DNA of 5,046 bases from Prevotellaceae bacterium. GTDB lineage: Bacteria > Bacteroidota > Bacteroidia > Bacteroidales > UBA932. The position numbers and the translations under genes are program-made. Within the stretch, counting starts at the first letter, position 1, and each line of letters starts with the position of its first letter. Under the pieces are notes generated by a model. That model made no database searches, was not told the DNA's origin, and saw only the letters and a program-made list of their open reading frames with translations. Below are positions 1-5,046 of this stretch, piece by piece. Where the stretch lies: NCBI GenBank assembly GCA_031290755.1, contig JAITMY010000141.1, forward strand, positions 1-5,046, written 5' to 3'.

Positions 1-8
1 AACAGCGC

Positions 9-35
9 ATCCCCCTTGCTTTGGGCAAGAGGGAT
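9..35 (-). terminator. Possible transcription terminator hairpin after the outer-membrane protein gene
   Basis: An inverted repeat forms an 11-position stem with one C.A mismatch (arms 9-19 and 25-35) around a 5-base loop. It begins 15 bases past the stop codon of the barrel gene in its direction of transcription, which is where a terminator is expected. Only eight bases remain before the window edge on the minus strand (GCGCTGTT), so a following U-run cannot be confirmed. On the plus strand no T-run follows the stem, so it does not look like a terminator for plus-strand transcripts. Confidence 0.4.
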
Positions 36-50
36 ACACCGCCAATTAAT

Positions 51-1160
51 CTAAAAAAAAAATGAAAAAACCAATATATTGCTATACCAGTAGTAGGAGC
101 GCTCAGAGCTTTGCAGGCCAAATGCGAACCTCAACTTCACGCCTACCGACATCAAGTTCACCTTATCTACGTATGGTGTAAAGGCGGAGAGCTTGTTAGG
201 CTCATAGTTGGTCGTGGCGTACTGCTGCGAGGTTAGGATGCTGCCGTAGGTGAACGGTGTATCACCACCGGTAGCCGGGGTGCTCCCTAAGGATACAAGG
301 CCCTTCTCCTCTGCCGCCGGCGCCACGTTGAGCAGGCCGTAGTTGAAAAATATGCCGGCAAACAAGTTCTTGGTGCCGTCGTCGCCCAGCGGTATTTTGA
401 GGCCAAACTCTATGGCGGCGGACACATCAAGGCCAAACGACAAATCCCCCGAAGGCATGGTGGGGTTGCTGTACTGCCCAAAGTTGTGATTAGGCAAATC
501 TTCCGGTTTAAAATTCGTGTACGGAAACACACCGCTGGTGGTGAGCGTCTTCGCCGCTGCGCTGTAGCTGCTGGCAAGTGAAAAACCTACCTTTACGCCT
601 GCTGCAACGAAAAAGTTCTTGTACCAGTCGGCGCCAAGTACCGGTACCTGAAAGGAGTACTGCCCCATGATGGGGATGTGCAGGTACATCGCCCACTGGT
701 CTTCGCTATAGGTGTCAAGATTGCCGAGTATGTAGTAAACCTCATCCCCGCCTTCTGCTATCGTCTTACCTGAGGCCCCCTCATAAAGCTCTCGGGAGAT
801 GCTCACCAACTTGGAGAACTGCGTGCTGCCAGAAAAGTAGTTGCCCTCTACGCCGGTGAGCAATGCCCACTCGCCGGTAAAGTTGTAGGTGTAGCCTGCT
901 CCCACGCCGAAGCCGAAGCTGCCGCCACTGGTGGTGCTACCTGTTGGCGAGTAGTTCAGCGAGGAATAGCCTAACGAAGCGTAGCCGGAAATTTCGTGAT
1001 CAGCGCCCTTTTCTATTGCTCCATACTCGCCGCCCCAGCCACCGCCGCCACCCCAACTACTACCACCCCAATCTCCTCCCCACTGGGCAAATCCCACCGA
1101 TGGGACTAAAAACGTTACTGCTCCTACAAGCAGTAAACCTAATAACTGTTTCTTTATCAT
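51..1160 (-). CDS. Outer-membrane beta-barrel protein with signal peptide and Trp/Gly-rich N-terminus
   Basis: A 369-residue secreted protein, probably an outer-membrane beta-barrel; its specific function is not recognised. Residues 1-25 form a signal peptide: MIKK, a hydrophobic core, then likely cleavage after GFA, before QWGG. Residues 27-47 are a low-complexity segment with WGG motifs (Trp at 27, 31, 36 and 42). From about residue 56 the sequence alternates hydrophobic/aromatic and polar residues with Gly-rich turns (for example GYASLGYSSLNYS and FGFGVGAGYTYNF), as in barrel strands of the OmpA/PorT-like porin-fold families. The strand VGVKLRFAFGL (ending at residue 349) resembles the last strand of such barrels, but 20 more residues follow, ending FSFFF before TAG. 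The ATG at 1160 is chosen because the signal peptide begins there; the AT-rich leader has no Shine-Dalgarno sequence, as is usual in Bacteroidota. The gene is visibly more AT-rich than its neighbours and is probably a single-gene unit transcribed from the promoter near 1229-1261. A lipid or substrate transporter, a structural porin or an adhesin-like barrel are all possible. Confidence 0.88.
   Translation of the reverse strand: MIKKQLLGLLLVGAVTFLVPSVGFAQWGGDWGGSSWGGGGGWGGEYGAIEKGADHEISGYASLGYSSLNYSPTGSTTSGGSFGFGVGAGYTYNFTGEWALLTGVEGNYFSGSTQFSKLVSISRELYEGASGKTIAEGGDEVYYILGNLDTYSEDQWAMYLHIPIMGQYSFQVPVLGADWYKNFFVAAGVKVGFSLASSYSAAAKTLTTSGVFPYTNFKPEDLPNHNFGQYSNPTMPSGDLSFGLDVSAAIEFGLKIPLGDDGTKNLFAGIFFNYGLLNVAPAAEEKGLVSLGSTPATGGDTPFTYGSILTSQQYATTNYEPNKLSAFTPYVDKVNLMSVGVKLRFAFGLQSSERSYYWYSNILVFSFFF
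1020..1082 (-). other. Segment encoding the Trp/Gly-rich low-complexity region of the barrel protein
   Basis: These bases encode residues 27-47 of the outer-membrane protein, directly after the predicted signal-peptide cleavage. The segment is almost entirely Gly with regularly placed Trp (WGGDWGGSSWGGGGGWGG), ending EYG. It would sit at the periplasmic N-terminus of the mature protein, before the first barrel strand, and is probably flexible. Its role is not known to me. Confidence 0.7.
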
Positions 1161-1228
1161 GGTACTTATAAATAAATATTTTTCATTTTCATATTTTGAA
1201 TGAACGCATCCTAACTAAAACACGGTTG

Positions 1229-1261
1229 CAAAGGTAGAAATATTTTTGAACAAAAAACACA
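1229..1261 (-). promoter_or_regulatory. Bacteroidota-type promoter candidate for the outer-membrane protein gene
   Basis: On the minus strand, TACCTTTG (1236 down to 1229) matches the known Bacteroidota -7 consensus TAnnTTTG exactly. The -33 element (consensus TTTG, 19-21 bases upstream) is only approximate: TGTG at 1261-1258 gives a 21-base spacer with one mismatch, and the interval is T-rich. Transcription would start around 1220-1226, giving an AT-rich leader of roughly 60 bases to the ATG at 1160. The region overlaps the proximal copy of the direct repeat, so a repeat-binding protein could affect this promoter. This is a motif match only. Confidence 0.5.
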
Positions 1262-1287
1262 AGTAGAAATATTTTTGAACAAAAAAC
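1234..1287. repeat. Two identical 25-bp direct repeats, 29-bp period, each with an inverted-repeat core
   Basis: The same 25 bases occur at 1234-1258 and 1263-1287 with no mismatch, separated by 4 bases. Each copy contains the perfect inverted repeat TTTTTG-AA-CAAAAA (1243-1256 and 1272-1285). The pair lies in the intergenic region just upstream of, and overlapping, the promoter candidate of the barrel gene. Two origins are plausible: tandem operator sites for a dimeric regulator, or a recent short tandem duplication of promoter DNA. With only two copies and no spacer/repeat alternation it is not a CRISPR array. Confidence 0.85.
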
Positions 1288-1363
1288 GCTCAATCTTGGA
1301 AGCGAATAACGTTTTTTAATACTGACAAGGTTTGAGTTTGAAGTGCTTAGCTGCTACCCGCGG

Positions 1364-1996
1364 CTACAGCCTGCTCACCACCTTCACTATGCTATCCACA
1401 AAGGCCACGGCGCCAAGGAGAAAAATGATAGCGCCCGACAGCTTGTTTATCCACCACATTTGCCTAAGCTTAAAATACTTGCGGTAGTGCGAAATGGTGG
1501 TGGAGATGATAAACCACCACGTCAGCGCCCCCGTCATAACGCCCACAATGGCCGTGGACTCGCGCCACAGGTCGCTGGCGTTGATTTTGAAGAGGCCGAC
1601 CAGAAAGAGCACCGGCAGGAGGTTCACGGGGTTGATGGATAGGAAGAAGAGCGAGGCCAAGTCGCCGAGCAGGTTGTGCTGCTGCTTGCCGCGCATACGG
1701 AGCTGCGCTATGGGGTTGGTCAGCACAATTTTGATGCCAACGCTCACTACCACAACGCCCACCAGCAGCTGGAGGTAGATCTCCTTGCCGGCTATCCAGT
1801 CCTGCACCGCCGCGAGGCTAAAGATGGCCGTAACGGCGAAGATGGTATCGGCCAGCGCAACGCCTATGCCGGAGAAAAACCCCGCGAGCCGCCCGCGGTT
1901 GAGCGTTCGCTGAATGCACAGCACCCCCGCCGGGCCTAAGGGTATCGACGCCAGCAGCCCCACTAAGAAACCCTTGGTAAAGAGAATGATGAGCAC
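1364..1996 (-). CDS. LysE/RhtB-family inner-membrane exporter
   Basis: A 210-residue integral membrane protein of the LysE translocator family, whose characterised members export amino acids (lysine, threonine, homoserine) or other small molecules using the membrane potential; the substrate here cannot be told. The family's N-terminal signature is clear: GPAG at 21-24, then L-x-x-GR at 32-36, G-x-G at 43-45 and an acidic D50 at the start of the second helix. The INP motif around N122-P123 is also typical. Hydrophobic segments at about 3-25, 38-62, 73-93, 112-136, 145-167 and 186-206 fit the usual six helices, and 210 residues is the normal family length. The start is GTG (codon 1994-1996). 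It is the first possible start after the preceding peptidase stop, 12 bases upstream and in the same frame, and a weak purine-rich GGGAA sits immediately before it. It is therefore probably the last gene of the operon, perhaps translationally coupled to the peptidase. Confidence 0.92.
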   Translation of the reverse strand: MLIILFTKGFLVGLLASIPLGPAGVLCIQRTLNRGRLAGFFSGIGVALADTIFAVTAIFSLAAVQDWIAGKEIYLQLLVGVVVVSVGIKIVLTNPIAQLRMRGKQQHNLLGDLASLFFLSINPVNLLPVLFLVGLFKINASDLWRESTAIVGVMTGALTWWFIISTTISHYRKYFKLRQMWWINKLSGAIIFLLGAVAFVDSIVKVVSRL

Positions 1997-2008
1997 TTCC
2001 CGCTGTGT

Positions 2009-4096
2009 TTATCGCTTAAACCCTTCCTTCCTGAGCAGCGCATCAATGGTAGGCTCCTGCCCTCGGAAGCGCCGGTAGAGCGCCGCGGGGTGCTCGCTGC
2101 CGCCCTTCGACAGGATGTTGCTGCGGAAGGAGGCAGCGGTGGCCACGTCGAATATGCCGTGCTGCTGGAAGAGCGAGAAAGCGTCGGCCTCGAGCACCTC
2201 CGCCCACTTGTAGCTGTAGTAGCCCGCGGCGTAGCCCCCCGAAAAGATGTGGCTAAAGGCGGTGCTGATGGAGGTGCCCTCCACGCGCGGCAGCAGGGCG
2301 GCGCGGCTCACCGCGGCCTTCTCAAAGTCGGCGATGCTGTCGGTGAGCGCGGTAGCCGTGGAGTGGTAGGCCATGTCTAACATGCCGAAGGCCAGCTGCC
2401 GCAGCGAGGCGTAGCCGACCAAGAAGTTCTGGCTGGCGGTGATCTTCTGGATGTGCTCTGCCGGTATCTTCTCGCCGGTTTCGTAGTGCTCGGCGAACAT
2501 GTCGAGGAACTCCTTCTCCTTAGCCCAGTTCTCCATTAGCTGGGAGGGCAGCTCCACGAAGTCGCGGTACACGCTTGTGCCCGTGAGGCTGGGGTAGGTG
2601 CCGTCGGCAAACATGCCGTGCAGCGCGTGGCCAAACTCGTGGAGCAGGGTGGTCAGCTCGCCGAAGGTGAGCAGGGCGGGCTTGCTGCCGGTGGGCTTGG
2701 TGAAGTTGCACACGTTGACAATGTGGGGGCGCTGGCAGCGGCCATCCTTCCGGTACTGGGGGCGGATGTCGTTCATCCACGCCCCGTTGCGCTTGCCCTC
2801 GCGGGGGTAGAGGTCGGCGTAGTAGAGCGCCAAGAACGCGCCGTCCTTGTCGTACACCTCGTAGGCCTTCACGTCGGGGTGGTAAACGGGGAGGGCGGTC
2901 TCCTTAAAGGTGATGCCGTAGAGCCTCTCGGCCAGCCCGAACACCCCGCGGATGACGTTGTCCACCTTAAAGTAGGGGCGCAGCAGCTCCTCGTCGAGGT
3001 CGTACTTCTCCCGCCGCAGCTTCTCGGCGTAGAACGACCAGTCGTAGGGTTGCAGCGCCGAGGTGGCGCCCTGCCTTTCGGCGTAGCGCTCCACCTCGGC
3101 CAGCTCCTGCTGGGCAAAGGGCAGGGAGGCCGCCAGCAGCTCGTTGAGCAGCCGGCTGACGTTGGCGGGGTTCTGGGCCATGCGCTTCTCGAGGGCGTAG
3201 TCGGCGTAGGTGGGGTAGCCCAGCAGCTGCGCCATTTGCAGGCGCACGTTGGCAATGCTGCGCACAAGGCTGTTGTTGTCGTTCTCGTTGCCCTGGTTGC
3301 CCTTGGTGTTGTAGGCCACGTAGAGCTGCCGGCGCAGCTCGCGGTTTTCGGCGTACTTCATAAACGGCCCGTAGCTGGGCTGCTGTAGCGTGAAGGCCCA
3401 GCCCGCGGCGCCTTTCTCCTTGGCCGTGGCCTTGGCCTGCTCCACGGCAGAGGGCGGCAGGCCCTTCAGGTCGGCGGAGTCGGCAATAGTGAGCAGGTAG
3501 GCGTTGGTTTCGTTCAGCACGTGGCGGTTGAAGGCCAAGCTGAGCTGCGCCAGCTCGGTGGAGAGGCGGCGGTAGGTTTCCTTGCCCTCGCTGCTCAGGT
3601 TAGCCCCGTTGCGGATGAACTCGATGTAGGTCTTGTCGAGCAGCATGGCCTGCTCGGGCGTGAGGGCGCTGCGGTCGGCCTCGCTGTGCACAGCCCTTAC
3701 GCGGGCAAACAGCTGCTCGTTGAGGTAAAGGCTGTTCTCGTAGTCGGTGAGCAGGGGCATCAGCTCTTCGGCGAGGAGCTGCATTCGGGGGCTTGACTCG
3801 GCCTCGTTGAGGTTGAAGAACACGCCGCTGGTGCGGCTCAGCAACATGCCGCTGAAGTCCAGCGCCGCCACGGTGTTCTCGAACGTGGGCGGGGCGGGGT
3901 TGCCGGCAATGGAGTCCACCTCGGCCTTCCCCTCCGCTATGCCGCGCGCAAAGGCGGGCTTGTAGTGCTCCAGCCTTATCCTGTCAAACGGCGTGGCGCC
4001 GTGGGGGGTGTCGAAGTCGCCCAGCAGCGGGTTGTCGGGGGTGGCGCAGCCAGATAGCAGCGCGGCGGTGGCGGTGATTAGCATGGCTCGTTTCAT
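2009..4096 (-). CDS. dcp: M3-family zinc metallopeptidase, Dcp-type (peptidyl-dipeptidase), predicted lipoprotein
   Basis: A 695-residue thimet-oligopeptidase-family (M3) zinc peptidase. It most resembles bacterial peptidyl-dipeptidase Dcp, which removes dipeptides from the C-termini of short peptides. The zinc site is complete: HEFGH at residues 486-490 (bases 2627-2641) with H486 and H490 as ligands and E487 as catalytic base, and the third ligand E515 lies 29 residues after H486, as in Dcp. The Gly/Tyr-rich substrate-binding segment HIFSGGYAAGYYSYKWAEV (616-634) is also present. Residues about 35-450 form the mainly helical part of the fold. The length is normal and no key residue is missing. 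The start at 4096 is preferred because it gives a short type II signal peptide, MKRAMLITATAALLSGC, with lipobox LSGC and lipidated Cys17. The reading frame is open further upstream to 4231, but that stretch overlaps the mutase gene and encodes an Arg/Pro-rich shadow. After Cys17 the sequence ATPDN shows no strong K-D/E export signal, so a periplasm-facing lipoprotein is likelier than a surface one. It starts 41 bp after the mutase stop. Confidence 0.95.
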   Translation of the reverse strand: MKRAMLITATAALLSGCATPDNPLLGDFDTPHGATPFDRIRLEHYKPAFARGIAEGKAEVDSIAGNPAPPTFENTVAALDFSGMLLSRTSGVFFNLNEAESSPRMQLLAEELMPLLTDYENSLYLNEQLFARVRAVHSEADRSALTPEQAMLLDKTYIEFIRNGANLSSEGKETYRRLSTELAQLSLAFNRHVLNETNAYLLTIADSADLKGLPPSAVEQAKATAKEKGAAGWAFTLQQPSYGPFMKYAENRELRRQLYVAYNTKGNQGNENDNNSLVRSIANVRLQMAQLLGYPTYADYALEKRMAQNPANVSRLLNELLAASLPFAQQELAEVERYAERQGATSALQPYDWSFYAEKLRREKYDLDEELLRPYFKVDNVIRGVFGLAERLYGITFKETALPVYHPDVKAYEVYDKDGAFLALYYADLYPREGKRNGAWMNDIRPQYRKDGRCQRPHIVNVCNFTKPTGSKPALLTFGELTTLLHEFGHALHGMFADGTYPSLTGTSVYRDFVELPSQLMENWAKEKEFLDMFAEHYETGEKIPAEHIQKITASQNFLVGYASLRQLAFGMLDMAYHSTATALTDSIADFEKAAVSRAALLPRVEGTSISTAFSHIFSGGYAAGYYSYKWAEVLEADAFSLFQQHGIFDVATAASFRSNILSKGGSEHPAALYRRFRGQEPTIDALLRKEGFKR

Positions 4097-4137
4097 GGGT
4101 AGGTTAGCGGGTTCAGGGGTTAGGGCGAAGCTGTATA

Positions 4138-5046
4138 TTATAGGTGTAGCGATTTGGCGAGGGCGTCTAACCGCTGGTCGAGCAGGGCGCTCACCGCGTC
4201 GTAGGCGGAGGGGGAGGCCAGCTGCTCGCACACGCCGAAGTAGAACTTAATCTTCGGCTCTGTGCCTGAGGGGCGCACGGAGACAATGGTGTTGTCCTCC
4301 GTTACAAACTGTAGCACGTTGGAGGTGGTGGTGTAGCCGAGGGGCGCCACCGTGCCCTGCTTCACCTGCTTCAGCTCCAGCGCTTGGTAGTCGTATATCT
4401 CCTTCACCTCTGAGCCGGCAATGCTGCGGGGGGGGGCGGCGCGGAAGTCGCGCATCATCTGCTGGATGGCCTCCAGCCCGTCTTTGCCCTCCTTCACAAT
4501 GGAGATCTGCCTGTCTTTGTAGAGGCCGAACTTGGCGTAGATGTCCAGCAGCAGGTCGTACAGGCTCATGCCTTGCTCCCTGGCCCAGGCGGCTACCTCG
4601 GCGGCCAGCGCGCAGCTCACCACGGAGTCCTTGTCGCGCACCAGCTCGCCCACGTTGAAGCCAAAGCTCTCCTCGCCGCCGCAGATGTGGGTCTTCTTGC
4701 CTTCGTTGCGGCGCACCACCTCGGCGATGAACTTGAAGCCCGTGTAGCAGTTGTACCACTCTACCCCAAAGGCCTCGGCGATGCGGGCGATGAGGTTGGT
4801 GGTAACGATGGTCTTCACCGTGTACTCTTTGCCTTGCAGCTTGCCCAGCTCCTGCCAGCGGCGCAGCAGGTAGTAGGTGAAGATGGAGTTGGCCTGGTTG
4901 CCGCTGAGGATGGCGAAGGCTCCGCTCCTGTTGCGCACGGCCAGCGCTATGCGGTCGGCGTCGGGGTCGGTGGCCAGCACCAGCTCGGCGTTGGTGGCCA
5001 GGGCCTTTTCAATGGCCATCTTGAGCGCCGCGGGTTCTTCGGGGTT
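4138..5046 (-). CDS. Phospho-sugar mutase (phosphoglucomutase/phosphomannomutase family), C-terminal part; N-terminus beyond window
   Basis: The last 302 residues of a cytoplasmic alpha-D-phosphohexomutase, which interconverts sugar 1- and 6-phosphates through a phosphoserine enzyme. The frame stays open to the window edge: nine codons (NPEEPAALK) precede the internal ATG at 5019, which is not the true start. In window numbering, the metal-binding loop DPDADR is at residues 27-32 (bases 4951-4968), the sugar-specificity loop GGEESFGF at 123-130 (4657-4680) and the domain-4 phosphate-binding loop RPSGTEPK at 258-265 (4252-4275). The active-site serine (domain 1) lies outside the window. The sequence around WYNCYTGFKFIAEVV and GELVRDKDSV resembles the long PGM2-like phospho-sugar mutases common in Bacteroidota, usually about 580 residues, so roughly half is missing. 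Whether glucose, mannose or a pentose phosphate is the main substrate cannot be settled. A run of nine C on the coding strand (4428-4436) lies inside the gene, with the frame intact. It is probably the upstream member of an operon with the M3 peptidase. Confidence 0.95.
   Translation of the reverse strand, partial: NPEEPAALKMAIEKALATNAELVLATDPDADRIALAVRNRSGAFAILSGNQANSIFTYYLLRRWQELGKLQGKEYTVKTIVTTNLIARIAEAFGVEWYNCYTGFKFIAEVVRRNEGKKTHICGGEESFGFNVGELVRDKDSVVSCALAAEVAAWAREQGMSLYDLLLDIYAKFGLYKDRQISIVKEGKDGLEAIQQMMRDFRAAPPRSIAGSEVKEIYDYQALELKQVKQGTVAPLGYTTTSNVLQFVTEDNTIVSVRPSGTEPKIKFYFGVCEQLASPSAYDAVSALLDQRLDALAKSLHL

Noticed and set aside
72..81. Palindrome CAATATATTG followed by a T-run on the minus strand, as a terminator inside the barrel gene's end
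   Set aside because: The stem would be only three or four A/T-rich pairs with a tiny loop, too weak for a terminator.
1234..1287. CRISPR array
   Set aside because: There are only two copies with a 4-base gap, no spacers of normal length and no cas genes.
1350..1370. Possible hairpin at the end of the exporter gene as an operon terminator
   Set aside because: Only a 4-bp GCTG/CAGC stem around CCGCGG can be drawn, with no T-run following on the minus strand.
1343..1939. Several plus-strand open frames opposite the exporter gene
   Set aside because: Their translations are low-complexity His/Arg/Pro-rich sequences and the opposite strand holds a complete LysE-family protein. The plus-strand promoter motif nearby is noted separately and does not make these genes.
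2618..3388. Long plus-strand open frame (256 codons) opposite the M3 peptidase
   Set aside because: It is antisense to a clear zinc peptidase, and its translation is a Val/Gly/Leu/Ala-rich low-complexity product expected from GC-rich codons read in reverse.
4131..4142. TATAAT-like sequence (minus strand) between mutase and peptidase as a promoter
   Set aside because: It lacks the TTTG and TAnnTTTG elements of Bacteroidota promoters, and the short gap fits co-transcription.
4097..4231. In-frame N-terminal extension of the M3 peptidase upstream of 4096
   Set aside because: It overlaps the end of the mutase gene, encodes an Arg/Pro-rich shadow, and would bury the lipoprotein signal peptide that starts at 4096.
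4247..4759. Second minus-strand open frame inside the mutase gene
   Set aside because: It is a shifted-frame shadow of the mutase, rich in Arg/Gly/His with no recognisable domain; the mutase motifs are all in the other frame.

Overview
The window looks like a chromosomal stretch of a fairly GC-rich member of the Bacteroidota, probably Bacteroidales. Three things point there: the style of the proteins (a PGM2-like phospho-sugar mutase, a lipoprotein M3 peptidase of the Dcp type, a Bacteroidota-style outer-membrane beta-barrel), the lack of convincing Shine-Dalgarno sequences, and a TAnnTTTG -7 promoter motif ahead of the barrel gene. The assignment is by inference; there is no rRNA or other marker gene here.

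All four genes lie on the minus strand, so they are transcribed from the right edge to the left. From the right: the C-terminal part of a phosphoglucomutase/phosphomannomutase-family enzyme (4138-5046, cut by the window edge); 41 bp later a complete zinc metallopeptidase lipoprotein of family M3 (2009-4096); 12 bp later a LysE-family inner-membrane exporter starting with GTG (1364-1996). The tight spacing suggests these three are co-transcribed from a promoter outside the window. A 203-bp AT-rich gap follows (1161-1363). It holds a 25-bp sequence repeated directly with a 29-bp period and a promoter-like motif. It leads into a separately transcribed outer-membrane barrel protein (51-1160), followed by a hairpin near the left edge that may be its terminator.

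The roles are mostly housekeeping: sugar-phosphate interconversion in the cytoplasm, peptide trimming at the cell envelope, small-molecule (probably amino acid) export, and an outer-membrane barrel of unknown function. I found no mobile element, CRISPR array, tRNA, rRNA or clear novel system. The parts most worth a second look are the repeat/promoter region at 1229-1287 and the unusual ends of the barrel protein: a Trp/Gly-rich N-terminus, and a short hydrophobic C-terminal tail whose stop codon is set by a 10-T run.
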